From contig QUMM01000001.1 in the NCBI GenBank assembly GCA_003435055.1, positions 186,001 through 250,000 on the forward strand: 64,000 nucleotides of DNA, read 5' to 3'. A program made the translations under genes and the position numbers. The stretch comes from Lachnospiraceae bacterium OF09-6. GTDB lineage: Bacteria > Bacillota > Clostridia > Lachnospirales > Lachnospiraceae. This document shows, in pieces, positions 7,223 through 16,205 of the stretch. Numbering within the stretch: the first letter of the stretch is position 1; each line of letters starts with the position of its first letter. The notes below the pieces were generated by a model, which did not search any database, was not told the origin of the DNA, and was given only the letters and a program-made list of their open reading frames with translations.

Positions 7223-9559
7223 TTACAATATCATTCCTATTAATTTTACAAGAAAGGCAGCTGCCCAGGCAATCACACACTGCCAGATCACTACTGCAAT
7301 GGCCCATTTTCCTCCAAGTTCTCTCTTGATCGTACTGATTGCCGCTACACAAGGCGTATACAGCAGACTGAATACCAGCAGAGAGGCGGCAGACAACGTG
7401 GTAAGTGCGCTGCCTACTCCACCTGCAAACAGAATTCCCAGCGTGGATACCACACTTTCCTTTGCCATGATTCCACTGATCAGAGAAACAATGATTCTCC
7501 AGTCGTCCAGCCCAAGTGGCGCAAACAGCGGTGCGATCCATCCGGCAATCATAGCAAGAATACTTTCAGAAGAATCTGTTACCAGATTAAATGTCAGATC
7601 AAAGCTCTGCAGGAACCATACCACAATCGTTGCCAGAAGAATAACCGTAAATGCTCTCTGCAGGAAGTCCCTGGCCTTTTCCCAGAGAAGCTGTCCAACG
7701 TTTTTGGCACTCGGGAAACGATAATTCGGAAGTTCCATGACAAATGGCACAGCCTCGCCTTTAAAAAGAGTTCCCTTAAAAATAAAAGCCGCCAGAATTC
7801 CAATACAGATATCCAGTACATACAGTCCTGTCATAATCAGACCTCCCCTGCCAGGGAAAAATGCATTTACAAAAAACGCATAGATTGGCAGCTTCGCTGT
7901 ACAGCTCATAAACGGAGTCAGTAAGATGGTCATCTTACGGTCGCGTTCACTTGGCAGTGTTCTGGTTGCCATCACAGCTGGCACCGTACAGCCAAATCCT
8001 ATCAGAAGTGGCACGATACTTCTTCCTGACAGACCGATTTTACGCAGCAGTTTATCCATAAAGAATGCTACTCTTGCTATGTATCCGCTGTCTTCCATCA
8101 GTGACAGGAAGAAAAACAACGTCACAATAATCGGAAGGAAAGACAATACCGATCCTACACCGGTAAAAATACCATCAATCACCAGGCCATGAAGAGCACT
8201 GTTCACATGTGCAGCTGTCAATGCCGAATCTACTATTTGAGTCAGAGCCGTTACTCCCATTTCCAGCAGTCCCTGCAGCCATGCACCCACCACATTAAAG
8301 GTCAGATAAAAAACTGCCAGCATGATCCCGACAAAACACGGAATTGCCGTATACTTTCCCGTCAGGATCTTATCAATCTTCTCACTGCGGATTCGTTCTT
8401 TACTCTCTCTTGGCTTCACCACTGTCTGTTCACAGACTTTTTCAATAAAGGAAAAACGCATATCCGCCATCGCTGCGCTGCGATCCAGTCCTCGTTCTTT
8501 TTCCATCTGAAGTATCAGATGGTCGATCGTCTCGATCTCATTCTGATCCAGTTCCAGCTGCTTCTCAATCAGGTGATCGCCTTCAATTAGCTTGGAAGCA
8601 GCAAACCGGAGAGGGATTCCGGCATGCTCCGCATGATCCTGGATCAAATGACAGACAGAATGAATGCAGCGGTGCACTGCCCCGTTAAAATCATTTTCAT
8701 CACAAAAGTCCTGTCTGCCAGGCCGTTCCTGATATTTTGCAATATGTATGGCATGCTTTACCAGCTCATCTACTCCTTCATTCTTTGCCGCAGAGATCGG
8801 CACCACCGGAACGCCCAGCATGGCCTCCATTGCATTCACATCGATAGAGCCTCCATTTCCAGTCAGTTCATCCATCATGTTCAGCGCCACTACCATCGGC
8901 ACATTCATCTCCAGCAGCTGCATGGTCAGATACAGATTTCGCTGAATATTGGTGGCATCTACAATGTTGATGATCGCTTTCGGTTTATCTTCCAGCACAA
9001 AGTTACGAGACACAATCTCCTCACTGGTATAAGGAGACATCGAATAAATACCTGGCAAATCCGTAATCAGGGTATTTGCATACCCTCTGATGGAACCATC
9101 CTTCCGGTCCACCGTAACGCCCGGGAAATTTCCCACATGCTGGTTGGAACCGGTCAGCTGGTTAAACAAAGTTGTTTTTCCGCAATTTTGATTGCCCACC
9201 AGCGCATAGGTCAGTATCTCTCCTTCCGGAAGTGGATTGCCATCTCCCTTTGCATGATACTTTCCATCCTCTCCAAGACCAGGGTGTATACTCTGATTGA
9301 TATTTTGGGCGCCTTCATGCCTCCTTGTTCTCTGATCAATCGGTTCCACTCCGATCTGATCCGCATCTGCCAGACGCAGAGTCAGTTCATAACCATGAAT
9401 CTGCAGTTCCATCGGGTCGCCCATTGGAGCCAGCTTCACCACGGTTACTTCCGCTCCCGGTATTACCCCCATGTCCAGGAAATGCTGCCGCAGAGCGCCT
9501 TCGCCTCCGACATTGCAGATCACTGCACTCTGTCCTATCTGTAATTCCTTCAGTGTCAT
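7223..9559 (-). CDS. feoB: Ferrous iron transporter, FeoA-FeoB fusion
   Basis: 778 residues. Residues 1-75 are a FeoA SH3-like domain (LQIGQSAVI...FLDMGVIPGAEVTVVK...LRLADADQIGV). A linker of ~40 residues leads to the FeoB G-protein domain: G1 GNQNCGKTT (122-130), G2 NFPGVTVD, G3 DLPGIYS, G4 ALNMMDEL, followed by the GDI helical region. The C-terminal half is polytopic membrane protein with the two Gate segments and IGFGCTVPAVMATRTL. It imports Fe(II) at the plasma membrane, using GTP hydrolysis. FeoA and FeoB are usually separate genes. A consensus-like promoter lies 48 nt upstream; I could not define a Fur/DtxR box. Confidence 0.95.
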   Translation of the reverse strand: MTLKELQIGQSAVICNVGGEGALRQHFLDMGVIPGAEVTVVKLAPMGDPMELQIHGYELTLRLADADQIGVEPIDQRTRRHEGAQNINQSIHPGLGEDGKYHAKGDGNPLPEGEILTYALVGNQNCGKTTLFNQLTGSNQHVGNFPGVTVDRKDGSIRGYANTLITDLPGIYSMSPYTSEEIVSRNFVLEDKPKAIINIVDATNIQRNLYLTMQLLEMNVPMVVALNMMDELTGNGGSIDVNAMEAMLGVPVVPISAAKNEGVDELVKHAIHIAKYQERPGRQDFCDENDFNGAVHRCIHSVCHLIQDHAEHAGIPLRFAASKLIEGDHLIEKQLELDQNEIETIDHLILQMEKERGLDRSAAMADMRFSFIEKVCEQTVVKPRESKERIRSEKIDKILTGKYTAIPCFVGIMLAVFYLTFNVVGAWLQGLLEMGVTALTQIVDSALTAAHVNSALHGLVIDGIFTGVGSVLSFLPIIVTLFFFLSLMEDSGYIARVAFFMDKLLRKIGLSGRSIVPLLIGFGCTVPAVMATRTLPSERDRKMTILLTPFMSCTAKLPIYAFFVNAFFPGRGGLIMTGLYVLDICIGILAAFIFKGTLFKGEAVPFVMELPNYRFPSAKNVGQLLWEKARDFLQRAFTVILLATIVVWFLQSFDLTFNLVTDSSESILAMIAGWIAPLFAPLGLDDWRIIVSLISGIMAKESVVSTLGILFAGGVGSALTTLSAASLLVFSLLYTPCVAAISTIKRELGGKWAIAVVIWQCVIAWAAAFLVKLIGMIL

Positions 9560-9606
9560 ATTAAGGTCCTTCCTTTCCGCATTTATCTGAAGTACATATC
9601 TTGTTC

Positions 9607-9635
9607 ATTATAGGTACATCCAATTCATCTTTCAA
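9607..9635 (-). promoter_or_regulatory. Sigma-A-like promoter of feoAB
   Basis: Minus strand TTGAAA (9630-9635), 17-nt spacer, perfect TATAAT (9607-9612). The -35 overlaps the last codons of the chromate transporter gene. Confidence 0.65.
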
Positions 9636-10209
9636 GTAACAAAAGCAAATTTTTCAGCAGGTTCCATGCTACATTCATTATGCCAGCCAGTATCATCACA
9701 AAAACAGGATTTTTCTTTTTCTTCCAGATCAGCCAAAAACAGAGCAGGAAAATAATCACCATACTCCATCTGGGTTGTGAGACCGCAATCTGCTGTGCTG
9801 AACCCCAGAATGCAGAAATCAACATCAGCACGCCTGATGAACCAATCAGAGCCACCACCGCAGGACGCAAGGTACCAAGCACTCCCTGAAGAAGATCCAT
9901 ATTCCGGTAACGCAGGTAGAACCTGGCCAGGATCGTGACCAGAATGCAGGATGGAAGAATACATCCAATGGTTGCCACAAACGCTCCTGGGATCCCTGCC
10001 ACTTTAATACCTACAAATGTGGCAGAATTCACCGCAATCGGTCCCGGTGTCATCTGAGAAATCGTAATCAGATCTGTGAATTCTGACATAGTCATCCACT
10101 GATGTGTCTGCACCACCTGTCCCTGGATTAACGGCATCGCCGCATAACCACCGCCAAAGCTGAACATCCCAATCTGCAGGAAGCTGAAAAACAACTGTAA
10201 ATAAATCAT
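9625..10209 (-). CDS. chrA: Chromate transporter family protein, second half-size subunit
   Basis: About 194 residues from ATG 10209; this ATG overlaps the stop of the upstream paralogue in an ATGA junction, which decides the start over a longer in-frame option. It carries the ChrA signature FSFGGGYAAMPLIQ near the N-terminus, SQMTPGPIAVNSATFVG and several hydrophobic helices. Half-size ChrA proteins (one domain of six or so helices) are encoded as adjacent pairs in Firmicutes and probably form a heterodimeric inner-membrane anion antiporter. Chromate resistance is a family property; the physiological substrate in a gut anaerobe is unknown. Confidence 0.9.
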   Translation of the reverse strand: MIYLQLFFSFLQIGMFSFGGGYAAMPLIQGQVVQTHQWMTMSEFTDLITISQMTPGPIAVNSATFVGIKVAGIPGAFVATIGCILPSCILVTILARFYLRYRNMDLLQGVLGTLRPAVVALIGSSGVLMLISAFWGSAQQIAVSQPRWSMVIIFLLCFWLIWKKKKNPVFVMILAGIMNVAWNLLKNLLLLLER

Positions 10210-10769
10210 TGCTTCCGCCTCCTTTTCCCGAAAGTAACCAAAATTCCAAGGAGTCCACAGGCCAGAATCATATATATCGTATTGATCTGCCATATCACAG
10301 AAGCTGCAAAAACCACTGCCATGATCACGAAGGATATTTTATTTTTCTCTTTCGCAATTCCCGATGCCATCTCAAAAGTAACCGAAGCAATCACTGCTCC
10401 CACTCCGGCCTGCATCCCCTCCAGCATCCATGCCACCAGCTGATTGCTGCGAAATGCCTGATAGCAGGCAGAGACTGCGGCTATGATCAGGAACGGTGGT
10501 ATCACGGTTCCCAGCACTGCAGTCAATACGCCGGCTATTCCTGCCAGTTTATAGCCCACGACAATCGCTCCATTTACTGCAATAGCTCCCGGTGAAGACT
10601 GGGCAATGGCTACCAGATCCAGCATCTCTTCTTCGTCAATCCAGTGGAGTTCATCCACAAACTGCTTTTTCATCAGAGTGACGATCACATAGCCTCCACC
10701 GAAGGTGAAAGCACTTAAGTATAAGGTGGACAGAAAGATTTTTTTCAGTAAAGTCTCTTTTCTTTCCAA
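10206..10769 (-). CDS. chrA: Chromate transporter family protein, first half-size subunit
   Basis: 187 residues with FTFGGGYVIVTLMKKQFVDEL, AIAQSSPGAIAVNGAIVVGYKLAG and a C-terminal hydrophobic region ending in GKRRRKQ. It is the partner of the overlapping downstream paralogue. The reading frame starts with TTG at 10769 (Leu codon decoded as Met), with a GAGGAG about 14 nt upstream, so the exact start is slightly uncertain. A promoter lies 40 nt upstream. Confidence 0.88.
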   Translation of the reverse strand: MERKETLLKKIFLSTLYLSAFTFGGGYVIVTLMKKQFVDELHWIDEEEMLDLVAIAQSSPGAIAVNGAIVVGYKLAGIAGVLTAVLGTVIPPFLIIAAVSACYQAFRSNQLVAWMLEGMQAGVGAVIASVTFEMASGIAKEKNKISFVIMAVVFAASVIWQINTIYMILACGLLGILVTFGKRRRKQ

Positions 10770-10809
10770 TTTCTATTCTCTGCTCCTCTTCATTTCTATT
10801 ATTCTTAGT

Positions 10810-10838
10810 ATCATACCACAGGTATTCCATTCCGACAA
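10810..10838 (-). promoter_or_regulatory. Sigma-A-like promoter of the chromate transporter pair
   Basis: Minus strand TTGTCG (10833-10838), 17-nt spacer, TATGAT (10810-10815). Confidence 0.55.
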
Positions 10839-10847
10839 ACAAATACC

Positions 10848-10880
10848 GAAAAAAGCACCCGGATTCCAGGTTCCGGATGC
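10848..10880 (-). terminator. Rho-independent terminator after spoIVB
   Basis: Minus-strand stem GCATCCGGA/TCCGGGTGC (one G-T wobble; arms 10872-10880 and 10855-10863), followed directly by six T. It closes the spoIVB transcription unit seven nt past the stop. Confidence 0.85.
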
Positions 10881-10886
10881 CGCTGT

Positions 10887-12203
10887 TCATTTCTTCGTTT
10901 TCTCCAGCATATTTTCGATAAAGATTCCATATCCTCTGGTGGGATCTTTGACAAATACATGGGTGACAGCACCCACGATTTTTCCATTTTGCAGGATCGG
11001 ACTGCCTGACATTCCTCTTACGATTCCTCCGGTGATCTCCAGAAGTTCCGGATCTGTCACCCTGATTACCATACTTTTGTTGGCATCGCTATTGTTCAGA
11101 TTGATCTTCTCGATCTCGATCTGGTATTCTTTTCGCTCACCGGTAATCTCACTCAGAATTGTGGCTGACCCTGTCTGGATTTCCTGTCGGTAAGCGACTT
11201 CCATCTCTTCTATTCCTGTCTCGAGCTCACTACTCAATGTTCCAAATATTCCGATTTCTGAATTTTCCGTGATGGTTCCCAGTATGTTTTCTGGCTGATA
11301 ATCAATCACTCCGCCCACCTCTCCTGGCATTCCATCCATTCCTTTTACAATAGAACAAACTTTCGCATCATATATGTTCCCACTTTCCAGTGTCAGCAGT
11401 GTACTGGTGTCAATATCATTGATTCCATGTCCCAGTGCTCCAAAGGTTCCATCCCCGGTTACATACGTCAGTGTTCCAATGCCCTGTGTATCATCCCGGA
11501 TCCAGATGCCTGCTTTGTATTCATTTTTTCCTGTCTGTATTACCGGAGCCTGCAGCTCGATAATGTCGGAGTCTCGCAGCACTGTCAGTTTTACTTCACC
11601 CCCTGCTGCCTGACCGATCTGCTGCACCACTTCTTCTTTCTCTGATACCGGGATATCGTTGACAGCCAGAATATAATCCCCTGAATGTACCAGATCGCCA
11701 CCTGGATTTTTTGGTTCTCCCTGCATGTCACAGACCTCGCCGGTTCCAACAATCAGCACGCCCTGGGTTTTCATATAGATTCCCACAGGAATCCCACAAG
11801 GTACAATTTTCTGTCGTTCTACCACATCCACTTCTACTTTTTTTATCGGAATGGCACCAAATAAACTGCACTGCACTACATAGCTGTCCTCTCCATCGGA
11901 CACAGCTTTTTCAACTGTTACCGACTTATCCATCCCTTTGCTGTCTGATAGCTTTCCAGTTATCGTCAGATTTCCAGATGGTATATCTGACTTTCCCTGA
12001 CCGTCAGCCACTACGGCTTCCTCCAGCCATTCTGGGAATATATTTTGAAAGATCTCTGTGTTCTGCTCCTCTGATGCTACCGTCAGGCGATCCGGTATAC
12101 TGGTATATAGATCCAGCCAGAATAAGACACCAGACAGACCAACAAGCAAGGCCAGATCAAATGCCATTTTTCTTCGGACTCGCTTCTGTGTTGTTTTTCC
12201 CAT
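10887..12203 (-). CDS. spoIVB: SpoIVB serine peptidase (sigma-K checkpoint protease)
   Basis: About 438 residues from ATG 12203, chosen because AGGA lies ~8 nt upstream; an in-frame ATG at 12257 would add 18 unlikely residues. A basic N-terminus and one membrane segment (ALLVGLSGVLFWLDLY) are followed by a PDZ domain (~residues 140-200) and the S55 peptidase domain: GTFGALGHGINDID carries the catalytic His region, and IVRGMSGSPILQNGKIVGAVTHV the catalytic Ser. In spore formers SpoIVB is made in the forespore, crosses to the intermembrane space and cleaves SpoIVFA to activate sigma-K. The gene follows recN, as in Bacillus and Clostridia. A sigma-G-like promoter is present. Confidence 0.94.
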   Translation of the reverse strand: MGKTTQKRVRRKMAFDLALLVGLSGVLFWLDLYTSIPDRLTVASEEQNTEIFQNIFPEWLEEAVVADGQGKSDIPSGNLTITGKLSDSKGMDKSVTVEKAVSDGEDSYVVQCSLFGAIPIKKVEVDVVERQKIVPCGIPVGIYMKTQGVLIVGTGEVCDMQGEPKNPGGDLVHSGDYILAVNDIPVSEKEEVVQQIGQAAGGEVKLTVLRDSDIIELQAPVIQTGKNEYKAGIWIRDDTQGIGTLTYVTGDGTFGALGHGINDIDTSTLLTLESGNIYDAKVCSIVKGMDGMPGEVGGVIDYQPENILGTITENSEIGIFGTLSSELETGIEEMEVAYRQEIQTGSATILSEITGERKEYQIEIEKINLNNSDANKSMVIRVTDPELLEITGGIVRGMSGSPILQNGKIVGAVTHVFVKDPTRGYGIFIENMLEKTKK

Positions 12204-12276
12204 CTGCTCACATCCTTTCCCTTTTATAAATTCGGCATCATCGAAAAAGAAGAGCATCTTTTTCAGATACCCTTCT

Positions 12277-12305
12277 TAGTATGTGAGCTATGTTTTTTTG
12301 TACTC
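12277..12305 (-). promoter_or_regulatory. Candidate sigma-G/sigma-F promoter of spoIVB
   Basis: Minus strand GAGTA (12301-12305), 17-nt spacer, CATACTA (12277-12283), 74 nt before the spoIVB start. The -10 fits the forespore consensus CATAMTA; the -35 has one mismatch to GYATR. It fits the known forespore expression of spoIVB but is only a motif match. Confidence 0.4.
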
Positions 12306-13990
12306 TAGTATTTTTTTGTTGCGTCTGCCATTTCCTTCATCTCGCGGGCACTCTTTAATGTAGTCTCTGTGATCTGCGCGCCACCCAGAATTCTGGCCAG
12401 TTCTTCTTCACTTTCCGCCAGTGACAGTTCACGGATACTGGTCTCTGTGATACCGTCATGCACGTTTTTTTCAATATAAAAATGATGATCCGCCATAGAT
12501 GCGATCTGCGCCAGATGGGTAATACACAGCACCTGACGGCTTCTGGCAATCACTGCCATTTTTTCTGATACTTTCTGAGCCGTTCTTCCGCTGATTCCCA
12601 CATCGATCTCATCAAAAATCAATGTCTCAGTCTGATCTTTATCTGCCAGAACAGTCTTAATCGCCAGCATAATTCTGGAAAGTTCGCCACCGGATGCCAC
12701 ATCTCCCAGCATCCGCATCGGAGAACCTGGATTCATGGAAATCAGAAAACATGCTTCATCAAATCCATTGGCGGATAATGGTGCACTTTCTGTCACTTCC
12801 AGATCAAAATTCGTCTCCAGAAAGTTCAGATCCGCCAGCTCCGCACGAATCTGCCCGGCAAGCTGGGAAGCGTACTGTTTTCGAATAAAGGACATCTCTT
12901 TTGCATTGTCCCGAAGAAGCGCTTCCTGCTCCTCGAATGACTTCTGCAGCTGTGCCACATAGCTGTCATAGTTCTGCAGTTCTTCCAGGCGCTGTTCCTT
13001 TTCTTCCCGATATGCAAGAATCTCCTCAATGGACTGTCCATATTTTACTTTCAGGCGGTTGATCTCATCCAGCCGTTTCTCGATCTGCTCAAATTCATAA
13101 TCATCAAAGGTCAGATCTCCCAGATAGCCAGACATTTCCCGATTAAAATCTGAGAGAAGACTTTCGATCTCTGACAGCTGTTTTTCCAGTTCCTGCAAAG
13201 ATTCATCATACTCCTGCACCATCTGCAGTCTCTGTACTGCTGTGGAGATCAGATCAGCTGCACAGCTGCTGCCTTCGCTCTCGCCTGTCATCTGATAGGC
13301 TTCTCCCGCATTTTCGGCAATCTTTCTGCCATTGGACAGCTTCTTGTACCGTTCTTCCAGTTCTTCATCTTCCCCGGTCTTCAGTTCCGCCCGGTCAATC
13401 TCTTCCACTTCAAACTGTAGAAAATCCATTTCTTTTTTTCTGGCCGCTTCATCCAGTGTGGAAGCTTCCAGTTTTTTACGAATCTGTGCATAGTCTGCAA
13501 AAATATGCGCACCCTTTTCTTTATAAGGTGCCAGTTTTTCTTTTGCATATTCATCCAGAATCTGTAAATGATTCTTCTTATGAAGCAGTGACTGATGCTC
13601 ATGCTGCCCATGAATATCAATCAGGAGAGATGCCAGCTCCCTCACCTGAGTCAGCGTCACGGTCTCTCCGTTCACCTTACTGATGCTCCGTCCACCGACC
13701 AGACGGCGTGAAATGATCACCTGTCCGTCTTCCACCGGAATATCCAGCAGTTCAATCTTTTCTTTTAATCTTGGATCTTCCACAGAAAATACCAGTTCCA
13801 CCAGCGCAGAAGTCTCATCTTCTCTGGCAAATCCTTTAAAGCTCTGCATTCCAAGAGCCACATTAATGGAACCGATGAGAATGGATTTTCCTGCTCCAGT
13901 CTCCCCGGTCAGGATATTGAATCCTTTTCCAAAATCAATCTCCAGCTCCCGTATCAGTGCCATATTTTTTACATGTAAGTTTAACAGCAT
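12305..13990 (-). CDS. recN: DNA repair protein RecN
   Basis: About 561 residues from the ATG at 13990 (an in-frame upstream start is possible). An SMC-like ATPase: LHVKNMALIRELEIDFGKGFNILTGETGAGKS places Walker A near residues 28-36. A long coiled-coil middle (~150-350) follows, then the C-terminal half with ASGGELSRIMLAIK (signature) and ETLIFDEIDVGISG (Walker B). It holds DNA ends during double-strand break repair by recombination. It lies in the conserved argR-recN-spoIVB order, 46 nt after argR. Confidence 0.95.
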   Translation of the reverse strand: MLLNLHVKNMALIRELEIDFGKGFNILTGETGAGKSILIGSINVALGMQSFKGFAREDETSALVELVFSVEDPRLKEKIELLDIPVEDGQVIISRRLVGGRSISKVNGETVTLTQVRELASLLIDIHGQHEHQSLLHKKNHLQILDEYAKEKLAPYKEKGAHIFADYAQIRKKLEASTLDEAARKKEMDFLQFEVEEIDRAELKTGEDEELEERYKKLSNGRKIAENAGEAYQMTGESEGSSCAADLISTAVQRLQMVQEYDESLQELEKQLSEIESLLSDFNREMSGYLGDLTFDDYEFEQIEKRLDEINRLKVKYGQSIEEILAYREEKEQRLEELQNYDSYVAQLQKSFEEQEALLRDNAKEMSFIRKQYASQLAGQIRAELADLNFLETNFDLEVTESAPLSANGFDEACFLISMNPGSPMRMLGDVASGGELSRIMLAIKTVLADKDQTETLIFDEIDVGISGRTAQKVSEKMAVIARSRQVLCITHLAQIASMADHHFYIEKNVHDGITETSIRELSLAESEEELARILGGAQITETTLKSAREMKEMADATKKY

Positions 13991-14036
13991 ATCCTTTTTA
14001 CACACTCCCGGCAAGGATTCTATTTTCAGATGTGAG

Positions 14037-14492
14037 CTATCTCACATCCAATATCTTTTGTATCTTATCCATCACCAGCAACGTATCATCCACACTGCGG
14101 ATGGCGCACATGATGGTATCATCTCCTGCAATACAGCCGGCAATCTCCTTCCAGTTCAATGCATCCATAGCAGCTGCCACAGCCATCGCCATACCTGAAA
14201 CGGTTCGAATAACCAGAATATTCTGTGCCATATCCATAGAGACAAAACCATCTCGCAGAATACGCAGATACTTTTCATCCAGTTCACTGCTCTGGGTATT
14301 CATCACAACATATTTTTGTTTTCCACCATCAACAGCGATCTTGGTCAGCCGCAGTTCCCGAATGTCTCTGGATACGGTGGCCTGAGTCACACGAAATCCA
14401 GCCTCTTTCAGTCGTCTGGCCAGTTCTTCCTGTGTATCAATATCATATTGGTTGATCAATTCCACTATTTTTGCATGTCGCTGAATCTTCAT
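14037..14492 (-). CDS. argR: Arginine repressor ArgR
   Basis: About 151 residues. An N-terminal winged-helix DNA-binding domain (RHAKIVELINQYDIDTQEELARRLKEAG, then QATVSRDIRELRLTKI) and a C-terminal oligomerisation/arginine-binding domain with GCIAGDDTIMCAIRS, the conserved GTIAGDDT-type motif. It regulates arginine biosynthesis and catabolism genes as a hexamer. ATG 14492 is preferred over an in-frame GTG at 14504, but both are possible. Position between nadK and recN is the usual Firmicute context. No arginine genes are in the window. Confidence 0.94.
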   Translation of the reverse strand: MKIQRHAKIVELINQYDIDTQEELARRLKEAGFRVTQATVSRDIRELRLTKIAVDGGKQKYVVMNTQSSELDEKYLRILRDGFVSMDMAQNILVIRTVSGMAMAVAAAMDALNWKEIAGCIAGDDTIMCAIRSVDDTLLVMDKIQKILDVR

Positions 14493-14512
14493 ATTTTCAT
14501 ACACCCTTCTGA

Positions 14513-15381
14513 TCAGGTTCCACTCATCTTCTTGCGAAGTGTCTCCAGGAAACTGATCTGATCTACTTTTACAAACTGCACTGTACTCTGTGCCTTTTCT
14601 ACTACAACATAGTCCTCACAGGTCATTTCTGCTGTCGTGTCTCCGTCAAAGGCAACCTCTGCCTCTTCCTCTGGCTCTTTTCTTTTGCCTATCACTACTT
14701 TTATCTTTGCCGTATCCGGCAGAATGACACTTCTTGCGTTCAGTGTGTGAGGTGCTATCGGAGTCAGCAGGATCAGGGATGCTGCCGGTGATACAATCGG
14801 TCCGCCCACAGACAGGTTATATCCGGTGGAGCCGGTAGGGGTGGAGATAATCATGCCATCTGCACTGTACTCATTCAGGAACCGGTCATTCACATAGATC
14901 TTCAGATCCATCACATGAATTCTTCCACTTCTTGCGATAACAATATCATTCAGGGCTACATCTGACAGGATCTCCTGTCCCTCATGACAGACTACACCAC
15001 GAAGCATCATATGTTCTTCTGTGATATATTCACCCAGCACCAGATGATCCAGTGCCGTTTCCAGATGATCCTGATCCACTTCCGCAAGGTATCCAAGCGT
15101 TCCCAGGTTCACCCCGAACAGGGTAGATGCCGTTTTACCAGATCCCTGGCTGCTCTCAGCACCGTTCCATCACCCCCCAGTACCAGTACACAGTCCACAT
15201 CGTCCGGTATCTTATCTGGATTGCTGGACTTATACTCTGGTCCCTGCTCTCCGCCTGAGTTTTCTTTTTCCTCCTGTAAGGTACAGCGTATGCCTTTTTC
15301 CTGAAGATAATCCTGAATGCGGTGTGCAACTTTCAATCCTGGATCCTTCTGTACATTGGTAATTACGTAAAAATGCTTCAT
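14513..15381 (-). pseudogene. nadK: NAD kinase, frameshifted in the sequence as given
   Basis: Two pieces form one ~290-residue NAD kinase. The first (15381 to 15109) has VLVLGGDGTVLRAARDLVK with the catalytic GGDGT motif. It then runs out of frame at an A4 run (15133-15136): restoring A5 gives VK-TASTLFGVNLGTLGYLAEV, joining the second piece, which has LNDIVIARSG, the NE/D-type motif, and GMIISTPTGSTGYNLSVGGPI. The enzyme phosphorylates NAD to NADP and is essential in bacteria, so a sequencing or consensus error is the likeliest explanation. It lies between tlyA and argR, as usual. Confidence 0.93.
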
Positions 15382-15386
15382 CCTTT

Positions 15387-16205
15387 TTACTTTTCCTTTT
15401 TGTCCAGTGATTCATGCGCCAGACGCACGGTCTCTTTGATGTCAAATGCTGCATCTTCGATCTCACTGCCTTCTGGCATCTTCTGCAGATGCAGCAGATA
15501 TTCAATATTTCCTTCCGGTCCCTTGATCGGAGAATACTCCAGATTCTTTGGCTGGAAAGAAATGCTTTTTGCATAATCTGTTACCATTTCGATCACTTCC
15601 TGATGGACAGCCGGATCTCTGACCACACCTTTTTTACCGACTTTTTCCCTGCCCGCTTCAAACTGCGGCTTGATCAGACAGGCAATCTGTCCGTCTTCAG
15701 TCAGAAGATTTCTTACCGGAAGCAATACTTTTGTCAGTGAAATAAAAGATACATCAATAGAGGAAAATTCTACCGGCTCCTGAATATCTTCTGGTGTCAC
15801 ATAACGGATATTTGTCTTTTCCATACAGACAACTCTCGGATCCTGTCTCAGCTTCCAGTCCAGTTGCCCATATCCTACATCTACAGAATAGACCTTCACA
15901 GCTCCATTCTGAAGCATACAGTCAGTAAAGCCTCCTGTAGAAGCTCCCACATCCATGCAGACCTTTCCGTCCAGCGTAATATCAAATTTCTCCATTGCCT
16001 TTTCCAGTTTCAGTCCGCCACGGCTGACGTACTTCAGCGTATTGCCCTTTACAGTAATCTCCACTTTGTCAGCAAACATGGTTCCCGCTTTGTCTTCCCG
16101 TTCTCCATCTACCAGCACGCACCCTGCCATGATCAGAGCCTTTGCCTTTTCCCTGGATGGTGCCAGCTGGCGCTGTACCATCAATACATCTAATCGTTCC
16201 TTCAT
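15387..16205 (-). CDS. tlyA: TlyA-family rRNA 2'-O-methyltransferase / hemolysin-like protein
   Basis: About 272 residues from ATG 16205, which overlaps the dxs stop as ATGA and is preceded by AGGA. N-terminal S4 RNA-binding domain (RLDVLMVQRQLAPSREKAKALIMAG) and a C-terminal FtsJ-like methyltransferase with SAM motif CMDVGASTGGFTDCML. TlyA proteins methylate cytidines in 16S/23S rRNA; in Firmicutes the gene is fixed between dxs and nadK/argR, as here. Confidence 0.92.
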   Translation of the reverse strand: MKERLDVLMVQRQLAPSREKAKALIMAGCVLVDGEREDKAGTMFADKVEITVKGNTLKYVSRGGLKLEKAMEKFDITLDGKVCMDVGASTGGFTDCMLQNGAVKVYSVDVGYGQLDWKLRQDPRVVCMEKTNIRYVTPEDIQEPVEFSSIDVSFISLTKVLLPVRNLLTEDGQIACLIKPQFEAGREKVGKKGVVRDPAVHQEVIEMVTDYAKSISFQPKNLEYSPIKGPEGNIEYLLHLQKMPEGSEIEDAAFDIKETVRLAHESLDKKEK

